A model generated the notes under the pieces. The model ran no database searches and was not told where the DNA came from. It was given only the letters and a program-made list of their open reading frames with translations. Positions 24,900-35,400 of a DNA stretch of 64,000 nt are shown one piece after another. Source of the DNA: Pontibacter pamirensis (lineage in GTDB: Bacteria; Bacteroidota; Bacteroidia; Cytophagales; Hymenobacteraceae); assembly GCF_010015475.1 (NCBI RefSeq), contig NZ_SSNI01000007.1, forward strand, positions 1 to 64,000. Direction: 5' to 3'. The number at the start of each line of letters is the position of its first letter. Position 1 is the stretch's first letter. The translations under genes were made by a program, and so were the position numbers.

Positions 24900-27800
24900 T
24901 TAAAATCCAAGATTTACACCCACAGTGGCTATACGCTGCTGCGGCTGGCCATTGAAGTCAACTCCCAGGTTGCTGTTAGTGCCTGTAATGTTAGTATAAG
25001 TCTCAGGATCCAGGCCAGAGTACTTTGTGAATACAAGGGCGTTCTGTAACTGAGCGTACACTCTTAGGCGGTTAACTTTAGCACGTTGCGTAAGCGCTGT
25101 AGGCAGGGTATAACCTAAAGTCAGATTGCTCAACTTTAAGAAATCGCCACTCTCTACGAAACGGGTAGAGGATTCACTTACACGGTTGATAAAGTTACTG
25201 TAAGCGGCACCGGCTGCTAACTTTGGAGTCTGTCCATCACCAGGGTTTTCCGGGCTCTGCCATCTGTCCAGTATTTCTGCACCGTTGTTCTCAAATGCCA
25301 TCGTTAACAGATCCTGGCGCGTACGGTTCATGATCATATTACCACCAGAGAAGCGGAAGAATACGTTCAGGTCGAAGTTGCCATACTTAAAGTTGTTATC
25401 AAAACCACCAAACCACTTTGGAAGCGTTGTACCAAGAATTTCTTTGTCTGCAGTAGTTAAAGAAGTTCTTGTACCATACACTGCTGGGTTAGCTGGGTCG
25501 TATCCGTAATATACACCGGCTGCTATTGCTGGTGTTCCGGTTGCAGTGTTTGCAGGCACACCTGTAATGTTACCTTGTACTAAAGTGCCATCTGCCTTAC
25601 GATAGATAGGGTTACCGTTTGCCATGTTCACACCCTCATAGTTGTAACCATAGATGGCATTGATAGACTCGCCTTCGCGGTGGATGGTGTATTCATACAC
25701 AATGTCCTGTCCCTCCACAAGTTCTTTAATTTCATTGCGCTGCGTAGAGAAGTTCAGGCTGGAGTTCCAGCTGAAATTAGAAGTGCTTAAAACAGCACCT
25801 GAAATAGCAAACTCAAGACCATCATTTACAATACGGCCAATGTTTCTGCTGATGCTGTTTCCTGGTACACCCAAAGAAGGAGGCGTCGGCGCATTCAGCA
25901 CGATGTCTGAGTTGTCTTTTTTCCAGTAGGCCATTTCTAGGTTAATGCGGCCGTTGAACAAGCCTAAGTCTAAACCTATATCAGAAATCTTCTGAGACTC
26001 CCACCTAAGGTCCGGGTTAGCCGTATTGCTGTAAGAGATACCGTTCTGAGATCCGTATTGCGCAGAACCAAATGTACCTAAATAAGGATAGTTACCATCG
26101 ATATCCACGTTACCTACTTCAGCATAGCTACCTCTTATTCTCAAGTCGCTAAGTATGGTGGAGAAAGCAGCATTTTTGAAGAAGTCTTCTTCAGAGATTC
26201 TCCATGCAGCAGACACACCCGGGAAATATCCCCAACGGCTATCAGCAGGAAGCTTAGATAAACCATCCGCACGAATTGAACCACCGATATAATACTTACC
26301 TGCATAGTTATAGTTAAAACGAGCCATATAGGAAGCAAGACCGTTTTCACCGATACCACCAAAAGCAAACTGGTTAGCAAAGGCACCACTCACAAGGTTC
26401 TCACGGAAGAAACGGTCCGCAAGGCCAGTTCCCTGTGCCTGGAAGAAGCGGTTTCTGGTTTTAGTGTATTCCTGCACCAAAGTTGCATCAATGTTATGCA
26501 CTTCGCCCAGTTGCTTGTTGTAGCTCAGGATGTTCTGCAGGTTCCAACGGTTGATTGGCGTGTAAGCCTGAGAAAGCGTACCATTAGATCCCTGACCATC
26601 ACCGTGACGTGGGTCGTTATACAGGAAGTCTTCGGTCATGCTCAAGTCGGCACCAAGCATTGTTTTGAAATGCAGATTGTCTACTATTTTAAAGTCCAGG
26701 TAAGCATTTCCAAGTCCACGGTAGCTGATTGATTTACGCAGGTTGTTGTCCAGCACAAAACGGATGTTTGGGATACCATTGGCTATAGTGGCGGTGTTTG
26801 GTCCGCGGCCAAGTGATCTTGGGTTTACCTCATCAATGTTGTATCCTGTTGGATGGTTCGGGTCATATACCGGCACGTTTGGGTGCATACGGATAACGCT
26901 GAACATATTACCAGACAAGCTGTTAGAACCCGTTAAAGGGCCTTCGTTGATCTGGTTGGACAAGCCGGCTTGAATACCAAAGTCGAGCCAGTCTGTAACC
27001 TTTGTTGTCATGTTCGTTCGAACTGTGTAACGCTTCAGGTTATTAGCACGTCCTATACCTTCCTGATCAGTGTAACCTAAAGAGAAATAATATGTGTTTC
27101 TGTCAGTACCACCACTAGCTGAGAAAGCGTGGCTTTGCTGAAGGGCAGTGCGGAATACTTCTTTGTTCCAGTCTGTGTCCGACTCTCCCAAATTTGCTGG
27201 TTCAGTCTGACCTATGTTTCTGTATTTCTCATTTGTTATTTCAACAAACTCTGCTGCATTCAACAGATCGTGTAGTTCAATTGCCTTGGCAGTACCAGCC
27301 CATCCGTCGTAAGAGAACTTAGCTTGACCAGCTTTACCGCGCTTTGTAGTAACTAATATAACACCGTTTGATGCACGGGAACCGTACACAGCCGTTGCAG
27401 CACCATCTTTTAATATTTCGAAAGACTCAATATCGTTCGGGTTGATGTCGGCAAGCGCGTTTGCCGGCGTAAAACCACCCAAGTCTCCAGTAATAGCAGG
27501 TACACCATCAATTACGATAAGTGGCTGTGTGCTGGAAGAAATAGAGTTTACACCGCGGATGTTGATTTTAGGAGGAGCTCCCAGGATACCAGATGGCTGC
27601 GTGATTTGCACACCAGAGGCACGACCAGCGAGCTGCTGATCAAAGCTTGGAGTAGCTAAATTGGCTATCTCCTCTCCTGATACCTGTGCAATAGAACTAG
27701 TCACGTCTCTTTTCAGCTGCGTACCATATCCAACTACCACAACCTCTTCCAGTTGCTTGTTGTCTACTGCCAGTGCCACATTAATAGCACTGCTGTTGCC

Positions 27801-28058
27801 AACTGGCCGCTCCACAGTCTGGTATCCAATGTACCTGAACACGAGTGTGTTTGAGCCTTCAGGTACGTTTACTGTAAAATTGCCATTGGGACCTGTGGCC
27901 GTTCCTACAGTGGTACCTTTTACGATTACAGCTACACCGGGTAGCCCTTGTGATGTGGCCTGGTCGGTTACCGTTCCAGACACCGTTTTGCTCTGTGCAT
28001 ATGCTTGTTGTAGAAGCGTAAGCACGAAAACAAAACTCATGAGTAACAATTTTCTCAT
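24900..28058 (-). CDS. SusC/RagA family TonB-linked outer-membrane transporter
   Basis: A 1052-residue TonB-dependent barrel. The signal peptide (1-21, ending in QAYAQ) is followed by a carboxypeptidase-like domain (SGTVTDQATSQGLPGVAVIVKGTTVG, about 25-110), then the SusC plug (EEVVVVGYGTQLKRDVT, then INIRGVNSISSSTQPLIVIDGVP and DIESFEILKDGAATAVYGSRASNGVILVTTK), then the 22-strand barrel ending in GVNLGF. No N-terminal STN domain is present, so signalling through an anti-sigma factor is not expected. The gene has a long (748-bp) upstream region and is cotranscribed with the SusD-like gene. Confidence 0.97.
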   Translation of the reverse strand: MRKLLLMSFVFVLTLLQQAYAQSKTVSGTVTDQATSQGLPGVAVIVKGTTVGTATGPNGNFTVNVPEGSNTLVFRYIGYQTVERPVGNSSAINVALAVDNKQLEEVVVVGYGTQLKRDVTSSIAQVSGEEIANLATPSFDQQLAGRASGVQITQPSGILGAPPKINIRGVNSISSSTQPLIVIDGVPAITGDLGGFTPANALADINPNDIESFEILKDGAATAVYGSRASNGVILVTTKRGKAGQAKFSYDGWAGTAKAIELHDLLNAAEFVEITNEKYRNIGQTEPANLGESDTDWNKEVFRTALQQSHAFSASGGTDRNTYYFSLGYTDQEGIGRANNLKRYTVRTNMTTKVTDWLDFGIQAGLSNQINEGPLTGSNSLSGNMFSVIRMHPNVPVYDPNHPTGYNIDEVNPRSLGRGPNTATIANGIPNIRFVLDNNLRKSISYRGLGNAYLDFKIVDNLHFKTMLGADLSMTEDFLYNDPRHGDGQGSNGTLSQAYTPINRWNLQNILSYNKQLGEVHNIDATLVQEYTKTRNRFFQAQGTGLADRFFRENLVSGAFANQFAFGGIGENGLASYMARFNYNYAGKYYIGGSIRADGLSKLPADSRWGYFPGVSAAWRISEEDFFKNAAFSTILSDLRIRGSYAEVGNVDIDGNYPYLGTFGSAQYGSQNGISYSNTANPDLRWESQKISDIGLDLGLFNGRINLEMAYWKKDNSDIVLNAPTPPSLGVPGNSISRNIGRIVNDGLEFAISGAVLSTSNFSWNSSLNFSTQRNEIKELVEGQDIVYEYTIHREGESINAIYGYNYEGVNMANGNPIYRKADGTLVQGNITGVPANTATGTPAIAAGVYYGYDPANPAVYGTRTSLTTADKEILGTTLPKWFGGFDNNFKYGNFDLNVFFRFSGGNMIMNRTRQDLLTMAFENNGAEILDRWQSPENPGDGQTPKLAAGAAYSNFINRVSESSTRFVESGDFLKLSNLTLGYTLPTALTQRAKVNRLRVYAQLQNALVFTKYSGLDPETYTNITGTNSNLGVDFNGQPQQRIATVGVNLGF

Positions 28059-28747
28059 TTGTTGTTAGTAGTTAGATTGATTAAGTTAATTGAGTTTGGT
28101 TTATTGTAATATTTGGGTAATACTTTTCCAGTAGCACTTTATGAGTGCTCAATAATAATAGTCAGGGAGTATAAAACACCTGGCAGTATTAGGTCTTTCT
28201 CAAGTTTTATTGAAGCTTTTTCTGCTACGGGCCTTACAACAGACTACAGTAAACTAACACAGGGAATGGAGTTGAATTAGGATACCATGAATCATCTGCT
28301 ATTTTTTTCGCGCCGTACGCTAATGTTTATTACCGTTTCCCAATATTATGTATTAACAAATACAAAAACAATAGCGGCAAAAAAAATAAATTTTCCATCA
28401 AACAAACGAATCTATTGATGTTACAACAAAAACAACATACATCCTTTGTTATATCCATCAACAAACATATCTTTTTTCTGAGCAATCACTTACCAACTAT
28501 AACAAATTGTATTTATTCGTTAATAACTAATTCATATTGTTATCAAAATGAAATATATCATGATAAGTTTGTTGCCGAAAAGAAACCCATCAGTAGTTGA
28601 TATATAAGTGTTTGTATTGAGAAATTAAAATACCTCTTCTTCCTGTTATACTTTCTCCGGGAATAAACGCTTGTAAAGTATTACCTTAAAATATGTGCAA
28701 TTGCTTTAAGTGAGGGCTAATGGTTCTCCTAAATATGTACCGGACAT
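28059..28747. other. Long A/T-rich non-coding region upstream of susC-like gene
   Basis: No credible gene was found here. The only open frame of note (28415-28600, + strand) has biased composition and no family features. The region must hold the SusC/SusD promoter. The nearest -7-like word on the minus strand is TATTATTG (28150-28157), one base off consensus. A small hairpin, AGCACT-5nt-AGTGCT, is at 28133-28149. Confidence 0.5.
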
Positions 28748-28787
28748 AAACAGAAAAAGGCACCGTAAATGGTGCCTTTTTCTGTTT
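28748..28787. terminator. Terminator of prfB
   Basis: A perfect 17-bp inverted repeat (28748-28764 and 28771-28787) with loop GTAAAT and T-rich ends, 19 bases after the prfB stop codon. The core is AAAAAGGCACC. Confidence 0.9.
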
Positions 28788-28806
28788 AAACTTCTACACA
28801 AATAGC

Positions 28807-29884
28807 TTAGGCCTGCATCAGGTACGCTTTGATATACTCATCCAGGTCTCCATCCAGCACGTTCTGTACATCGCTACGCTCTACACCCGTCCGAATGTCT
28901 TTGACAAGCTTGTAAGGGTGCAGCACATAATTCCGGATTTGTGAGCCGAAATCGATGCGCTTTTTGGTGCTCTCGATGCGGTCACGCTCCTCATTTCGCT
29001 TTTCTATCTCTATCTGGTACAGCCGGGACTTCAGCATGCGCAGCGCGTGCTCTTTGTTCATGAGCTGGGAACGTTCAATCTGGCACTCAATCACAATACC
29101 CGATGGCTTGTGCTTCAGGCGCACGGCTGTCTCTACTTTGTTCACGTTCTGGCCACCGGCACCGCCCGATCGGAAAGTGTCCCAATCGATATCACTCGGG
29201 TTGATCTCGATATTGATGGTGTCGTCTACTACCGGGTAAGAAAACACCGAGGCAAACGAAGTATGGCGACGGCCACCGGAGTCAAACGGTGAGATGCGCA
29301 CCAAGCGGTGTACCCCTATTTCAGATTTCAGGTAGCCGTAGGCAAAGTCGCCGGTTATCTCTAAGGTAGCGGACTTTATACCGGCACCGTCACCCGGGTT
29401 ATAGTTGATTTGCTTCACGCCGAATTTATGGGACTCCGCCCACATGATGTACATGCGCATCAGCATCTCGGCCCAGTCCTGGCTCTCTGTACCGCCGGCA
29501 CCTGGGTTTATTTCGATGATAGCGTTCAACTGGTCTTCCTCGCTGCTCAGCATGCGCTTGAACTCAAGCCCCTCTACTGCGTCAGTCGCTTTTTTGAACT
29601 CCTGTTTAATATCCTCTTCCGAAACGTCTCCCTCTTTGTAAAAATCAAACAGCACCTCAAAATCGGAGAGCGCCTTGTCTACCTCCTCGTAATGGTCTGT
29701 CCACACTTTAATGGATTTGATTTCTTTAAGGACCTTTTCCGCAGCTTTCGGGTCATCCCAAAAATCAGGGGCAGTGGTTTGCTTTTCTGTTTCTTCTATC
29801 TGTTGTCTCTTGGTATCGTAGTCAAAGATACCTCCTCAAGGCCTCAACTCTGGCCTTTAATTCCTTAACCTGTTCAGTTGTCAT
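28807..29884 (-). CDS. prfB: Peptide chain release factor 2 with programmed +1 frameshift
   Basis: RF2 releases polypeptides at UGA and UAA. Translation starts at ATG 29884 and reads 20 codons ([10 protein letters not shown]...RRYL) to an in-frame TGA at 29822-29824. The slip site is AGGAGGTATCTTTGAC, matching the classic prfB signal: an internal Shine-Dalgarno, then CTTTGA C. After a +1 shift the second frame (29823-28807) gives [10 protein letters not shown] and continues to the end, about 358 residues in total. Diagnostic motifs are SPF (tripeptide anticodon, in RISPFDSGG) and GGQ ([10 protein letters not shown], peptidyl-tRNA hydrolysis). The frameshift gives autoregulation by RF2 level. 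ilvE lies upstream and a terminator follows. Confidence 0.97.
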
Positions 29885-29928
29885 GGGTTATAGTTTATAA
29901 AAAATGTATGAAATTGTTAAAAGGCAAA

Positions 29929-29967
29929 ATGCTGGAGTACAAACCATAGCAGCCTATACTCCAGCAT
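29929..29967. terminator. Hairpin between ilvE and prfB
   Basis: An 11-bp perfect stem, ATGCTGGAGTA (29929-29939) with TACTCCAGCAT (29957-29967), and a 17-nt loop. It lies 20 bases after the ilvE stop codon and 44 bases before the prfB start. It probably ends or attenuates ilvE transcription. Confidence 0.65.
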
Positions 29968-29986
29968 GTTGTGCATATGTTATACC

Positions 29987-31060
29987 TTACAGGCTAATTT
30001 TATGAACCCAGTTGTGTGTATCCGGGGCCTGGCCTGTTCTTACTTTATCTAATTCGGCAGCTACCTTGTTAGAGATTTCACGCCCCTCCACAGGAGGCAG
30101 CTCATAATCCTGCCCATTATGGTGAATCAGGGAAATCTGGGAAATTATAGCTGCTGTTCCCGTTCCGAAAGCTTCTGAAAGCTTTCCATTCTTCTGCGCC
30201 CCAATGACTTCGTCAACAGCAATACGGCGCTCTTCTACCGTATAGCCGAGGTCTTTTGCCACCTGCAGCACACTGTCGCGGGTAACACCGTGCAGAATGC
30301 TGGTGCTCAGGCTTGGAGTAACCAGCACACCGTTTATCACGAACATCACGTTCATGGTACCTGATTCCTCTATGTATTTGTGCTCCTTGGCATCAGTCCA
30401 GATAAGCTGGTCGTAACCTTTCTCCTGCATTTTACGGGATGGCAGCAGTGCCGCCGCATAGTTACCTGCCGCTTTGGCATAGCCCGCTCCGCCTTCTGCT
30501 GAACGCACATAATTAGGTTCCACCGCCACCTTCACCGGCTTATCGTAGTACTTGCCTACCGGGCAGGTGATGATCAGAAAACGGTAGTTTAGAGATGGCC
30601 GCACACCAATGTAGTCGTCGGTGGCAAACATCAGCGGACGGATGTATAGAGAACTTCCTTCCTTGGACGGCACCCATTCTGCATCTGTGCGCAACAACTG
30701 GGTAAGTCCTTGCATAAAAAGCTCTTCCGGCAACTCCGGCATGCACAAACGCTCTGCCGAAGTGTTCAGGCGCTTATGATTGGACAGGGGTCTGAAAAGT
30801 AGAAGGTCATTATTTTGGCCACGGTATGCTTTCATCCCTTCAAAAAGGGCCTGGCCATAGTGCAGGGAAGAAGTAGCAGGGCTCAGCGACATGTTACCGT
30901 ATGGCAGCACCTGTGGGTTTTGCCATGCGCCGTCTTTGTAGTCCACCACAAACATGTGGTCGGAAAAAGTCTTCCCAAACTGAAGATTGTCAAAATTTAC
31001 CTGCGAGATGCGTGATTGCTGCACACGCTCTGTAGGTATAGTTAGAGTATCAACTGACAT
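29987..31060 (-). CDS. ilvE: Branched-chain amino acid aminotransferase
   Basis: A 357-residue fold-type IV PLP aminotransferase that transfers the amino group between glutamate and branched-chain 2-oxo acids. The catalytic Lys is K196 in GGAGYAKAAGNYAA. Other family marks are HYGQALFEGMKAYRG (about 67-81), RPLSNHKRLNTSAERLCMP, IRPLMFATDDYIGVRPS, EESGTMNVMFV and GTGTAAIISQI (phosphate site). The length and motifs match the group II BCAT common in Bacteroidota. It is cytoplasmic. It is transcribed separately from the other ilv genes, which are not in the window. Confidence 0.96.
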   Translation of the reverse strand: MSVDTLTIPTERVQQSRISQVNFDNLQFGKTFSDHMFVVDYKDGAWQNPQVLPYGNMSLSPATSSLHYGQALFEGMKAYRGQNNDLLLFRPLSNHKRLNTSAERLCMPELPEELFMQGLTQLLRTDAEWVPSKEGSSLYIRPLMFATDDYIGVRPSLNYRFLIITCPVGKYYDKPVKVAVEPNYVRSAEGGAGYAKAAGNYAAALLPSRKMQEKGYDQLIWTDAKEHKYIEESGTMNVMFVINGVLVTPSLSTSILHGVTRDSVLQVAKDLGYTVEERRIAVDEVIGAQKNGKLSEAFGTGTAAIISQISLIHHNGQDYELPPVEGREISNKVAAELDKVRTGQAPDTHNWVHKISL

Positions 31061-31100
31061 ATAATTAGGTTTATGCTTAAATTTATTCAGATATGTTTTA

Positions 31101-31649
31101 TCAGATGCGCGGCTTCCAGGTAATTTCCTCCGCCCCGAGCTCCTGTGTCATTTTACGGCAAAGTGCGAACAGATAGTCGGATAATCTGTTCAGATATTTT
31201 ATCACCAGGTCCTCTACCGGCGAAAGCTCCTGTAAATGAATGGCTATACGCTCGGCACGGCGGCACACGCAACGGGCTATATGGCAAAACGACACGGACT
31301 GATTCCCGCCTGGCAGCACAAAAGCGCGCAGGGGCGGCACTTCGGCTGTCATGATATCAATCTCCTGCTCCAGTAGGGTTACATCCTCTTCGTGCAGGTC
31401 AGGGGTTTTCATTTTTGATTTCTCAGGATCAGTAGCCAGGAGGGCACCAATAGTGAAAAGTCTGTCTTGTATCTCTTTCAGGATAGTGGCACGTTCGCTG
31501 TTCACCTCCTGGTCACGCACCAGCCCGATGTAAGAGTTCAGTTCGTCTACAGTACCATAAGCCTCTATGCGCAGATCAGATTTAGCCACACGGGTTCCTC
31601 CTATAAGGGAGGTGGTGCCTTTGTCGCCTGTTTTTGTGTATATTTTCAT
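31101..31649 (-). CDS. ATP:cob(I)alamin adenosyltransferase, PduO type
   Basis: A 182-residue adenosyltransferase that makes adenosylcobalamin from cob(I)alamin and ATP. The N-terminal ATP site MKIYTKTGDKGTTSLIGG is diagnostic for the PduO family, with RIEAYGTVDELNSYIGLVRD and, near the C-terminus, VCRRAERIAI and YLNRLSDYLFALCR. It forms trimers in the cytoplasm. An in-frame extension to 31724 exists but precedes the conserved N-terminus, and the ATG at 31649 is preferred. A TACCTTTG box at 31722-31729 (minus) overlaps that extension and may be its promoter. The B12-dependent client enzyme is not in the window. Confidence 0.94.
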   Translation of the reverse strand: MKIYTKTGDKGTTSLIGGTRVAKSDLRIEAYGTVDELNSYIGLVRDQEVNSERATILKEIQDRLFTIGALLATDPEKSKMKTPDLHEEDVTLLEQEIDIMTAEVPPLRAFVLPGGNQSVSFCHIARCVCRRAERIAIHLQELSPVEDLVIKYLNRLSDYLFALCRKMTQELGAEEITWKPRI

Positions 31650-31721
31650 TAAGAGCCTGTTAATTTTGTTTTTGAAGCTAAAATGGGTGATTCCAGGTTT
31701 TGAAAACACGCATTTGCAGCT

Positions 31722-31729
31722 CAAAGGTA
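31722..31729 (-). promoter_or_regulatory. -7 box before the adenosyltransferase gene
   Basis: On the minus strand this reads TACCTTTG, an exact TAnnTTTG match, in the spacer after the ABC ATPase gene. It implies a leader of about 65 nt to the start at 31649. Confidence 0.5.
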
Positions 31730-31745
31730 AAACTTAAAACAAACT

Positions 31746-32471
31746 TTAATGTTGTTCTGCCTGTAGTCTGGTGGCGGTAGCGATATCCTCATTTATCGTA
31801 TCAGACTCTATCAGGCCGTCGCGCATTCTGATGATGCGGTGTGCGTATTTGGCAATATCCTCTTCGTGCGTCACCATAATAATGGTGTTACCCTTGGAGT
31901 GCAGGTCTTCAAACAACTCCATAATCTCGTAAGAGGTTTTTGAGTCGAGATTACCTGTCGGTTCATCGGCCAGTATGATGCTTGGGTTGTTGATGAGGGC
32001 GCGGGCAATGGCTACACGCTGCCGCTGACCACCAGAGAGTTCGTTTGGCTTGTGCTTGCCCCTGGTGCCGAGGCCCACGCTTTCTAGCGCACGCTGTGCC
32101 TTCTCCTCCCGGTCGCTCTTGCCGTAGCCTGCATAAATCAGCGGCAAAGCCACGTTCTCCAGCGATGTTTGCCGCGGCAGCAGGTTAAAGGTCTGGAACA
32201 CGAAGCCTATTTCTTTGTTGCGCACCTCTGCCAGCTCATTGTCGGTCATGTTGCTCACATCGTTGCCGTTCAGGATATAGGTGCCGCCGGTGGGTGTGTC
32301 GAGGCAGCCGATAATGTTCATGAACGTGGACTTGCCGGAGCCAGAAGGTCCCATAAAAGCCACATACTCGCCTTTAGAGATTTTAATAGACACTGATTTG
32401 AGCGCGTGGATGGTCTCCGCCCCCATTCGGTATATCTTTGAGATGTCGTGCGTTACAATAAGCGTGTCCAT
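31746..32471 (-). CDS. ABC transporter ATPase, LolD/MacB-like
   Basis: A 241-residue ATP-binding subunit with Walker [10 protein letters not shown] (41-49), the Q-loop in FQTFNLLP, signature LSGGQRQR (145-152), Walker B IILADEP (165-171) and the H-loop MVTHEE. The sequence pattern is that of the MacB/LolD/FtsE group, which normally pairs with an FtsX-like permease for lipoprotein release or mechanical work at the envelope. No such permease gene adjoins. Instead it starts 9 bases after a 1012-residue TPR membrane protein, with which it must be cotranscribed. The permease is probably elsewhere. Confidence 0.93.
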   Translation of the reverse strand: MDTLIVTHDISKIYRMGAETIHALKSVSIKISKGEYVAFMGPSGSGKSTFMNIIGCLDTPTGGTYILNGNDVSNMTDNELAEVRNKEIGFVFQTFNLLPRQTSLENVALPLIYAGYGKSDREEKAQRALESVGLGTRGKHKPNELSGGQRQRVAIARALINNPSIILADEPTGNLDSKTSYEIMELFEDLHSKGNTIIMVTHEEDIAKYAHRIIRMRDGLIESDTINEDIATATRLQAEQH

Positions 32472-32480
32472 ACGTTTTTT

Positions 32481-35400
32481 TCATAGTTGCCAGTTGTCAG
32501 CACGGGTCTCAACTTCCTGGCGTTTTTGGTTTAACTTCTTTATAAATGTACTGTATTCTGAAGAAGGAAGCAAATTCTGCAACGTTTCCTGTGCCTGCTC
32601 AGCATAGGTATATAACCCCTGGTCCAGGCTCTCCAGCGCATACGCTTTATAGAGCTCTGCCGCATAAGGATTATAGGTGATACCGCTCAGGAGAATGTTA
32701 TAGGCTGTCTCTCCTTCCGGCTTATATCTGTCAAAAAAATTTGCTGCTGCCAACACCACTTCTTCATCATACAGAAGCATTTTCAGGGCCTGCTCATACC
32801 TCGTGGCGGCTTCTTCTGTGCGCCCCTTCTCTTCTGCGATACGGGCTCTAAAGTACAGCCGCTGGCGCTTATCGCGGTCTGTCAGGTACAGCTTGTCCAT
32901 TCTGTTAAGCACGGCATCGTAGTTTCCGGCATACAGCCACACCTTGAGCTGCTGCAGGTTCAGGGCCGACCGGAGTTCCCCTTCCGGCTGCAGCCTGGGT
33001 GCTGTTTCTTTTATCGCCTCGTAAGCTGCCCTCCAGTCTTTCCGGCCAATCAGGTAATCTATACGTGCTATCATAGCCCGGCGCTTCAGGTCTTTCTCTT
33101 CTACCGCCTGCACCAGTATGTTCACCTCCTCCAGGCTCAGTTGCGGCAAGCGGGTTAACAGGTACTGCACCTTGTCCTTGTCCGGCACCTCTGTCACAAT
33201 CGTCTTTACATCCTGCTGCAGCACCTCTGCCAGGTCCTGTGCCACGGCAACCGCAGCTTCGTTCTCGGTGAAGGCCACCTCCTCCAGCGCCGCTGTAGCG
33301 GCCTCCGGCTGGTTTGCCAGCGCCAGCGCATAGCCCTGGCTCAGGTAGGCTTGAGTATAACCCAGGTCTTTGGCCTGCTTGAAGTAAGCGGCCGCAGCCC
33401 GGTAGTTTTCTTCTTCCAGCATCCACTGGCCAAGGGCATTATAGTAATAGCCACTGCGCCGCTCCGACTGCAGCGCCAGGTTCTCAACCACTCTCCTGCC
33501 CTCTCTTGGCAAGCCGTTGTAGTGGTGCACCAGCCCCTTCAGGTACAGCAGGTCTTCGTGAAACAGCTGGTTTGCAGGCGACGCGAGGTAATTATCGATT
33601 GCCTCAAGCCGCGTAGTATCGCCTTTGTTGAGCCTGCTGATGGTCTGGTTATAGAAAAGCGTAAAGTCCTCCACTGCCTGTATGGAATCCGGCATAAAGG
33701 TGTCCTCGTTTTGCGGATCCCTGCCCAGCAGTTGCCGCAAAGCGGCCATGTTGCTGCGAAGCGACTTGGCTTTGCCTTTCCGGCTTTCCTCCAGCACCAC
33801 TTTGGCAGGGTCCAGCATGGCCTGCCGCGTGTAATAGGCCAGGCGGTTGCTGCGCACAAAATCATTATCTGAATTATACTCCTGCGCCATGTCAAAATAA
33901 TACTCGGTGCTGTCCTGCACGCTTGTCTGGGAGTAAAGCAAAGCCAGGTTATTATAGATCTCGCCGCTTTCCGGAAACCGCTCCGCGCCCTGCTGCAGCA
34001 CGTACAGCTTTTCGAAGAAGAACTGCTTTTCGTCGTAGAGGTTCGCGAGGCGCACGTATATTTTCGGGTTCGGGCGCTTTTCCAGCGCGTCCTTTAGCCG
34101 TAAAATTTCATTGTTTACCTGCGCATCCTGACGGTGCATGGCGGCCAGGCTATAGTTAGCTTTCACATTGTTGGCGTCATACAGATCGCTTTCCTCATAG
34201 AACCGCTGCGCCAGAATATCATTTCCGGAAGCAGAATACAGATCGCCAAGGTAGTTGTAGTAACCTGCCTGCACATGAAAATAAGAACGGTACTGCGTGC
34301 GCATCACCAGTATAACACAGGCAATCAGGCTCATCAGGAAAAAAGAGAAAAGGGAAAAGCTCTTCGGTTGATACACCACTTTGTACACCGGCAGGCGCTG
34401 CTCTATGAGTCGCCCGAAATTGATCATGATGTAGAGGAAGAAGCCTATTCCAAAGGCAAGGTGCGTATACACGATCATGTCGTGGTAAAACACAGTGAGC
34501 GGGTCGTTGGCTGTGGCGAAGGCGTACCCAATGCTCAGGAAGGCAATGGTAGCGAACACCAAGTACAGCACAGCACCTGTCGGCCGGAACAGGAAGAGCG
34601 GCTTATAGTACTGCTCCCGCTGCCGCATTCCCCAAAAGCCTGCCACTGCTGATAGCAGCAGAATGAAATAGCCGTTAATGTAAAACAGGTCTAGCTGCAG
34701 ATACCCTACATGCCGAAGGTAAAGTAACACCAGGTTGAGCAGGTAAAGCACACTGACCAGTATGAACTGCCACATACTAAAACGCCGCTCCGGTGTCTTT
34801 GCCTGTGTATTAATCCAGAGCAAGGCGTTTATATTTTCGTAAGCTACCCACAGTATAAAGAGCACAGTAGCTACCAGCGTACCAATTGTGCTATAGTTTA
34901 CCAGGTGCAGCGTTACCAGTTCCGCCGGGAACTCTCCCCCTCGGTAAGTCAGCAGCCCGATCAGCAGCACCACAAATAGCATCGCCAGCAGGCGCAGCGA
35001 AAAGTTGACTCCTTTCCAAAAAGCTTGAAAAGCATAACTGCTGATGGCCAGCAAGGCAATGGCTATGAGCAGCAACTGGCTGGAGGCATTGCCAAAGGCA
35101 CCCAGCACATCGAAGTTGAAGGTGGCCAGGAACAGCATCAGCAGCAGTATGCTGCCAAAGTAAGGCAACTGCTTCATGGTGCTGATGGCCGCAGTATAAA
35201 AGGCAACGCAGAGGGCCAGAATACCCAGCATAAGCGTTGCGGCCACTGTGTTTATGGTGGGCAGCGCTACATCATACTGTTCAAACAGAAGATAGCCGTC
35301 AGCAGAAAGGGTAAAAGGCTCGAGGAGGCGCGTTACCTCATGCACCGGCACGGGCACTATTTGCAGGTCTGTGATTTTATCCCAGCCAAAGGCAAGACTC

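Noticed and set aside
28415..28600. 61-codon frame upstream of the susC-like gene
   Set aside because: Biased A/T-driven composition, no family features and no promoter; considered non-coding.
29707..29884. Separate short gene upstream of a truncated prfB
   Set aside because: The frameshift signal AGGAGGTATCTTTGAC joins both frames into one RF2.
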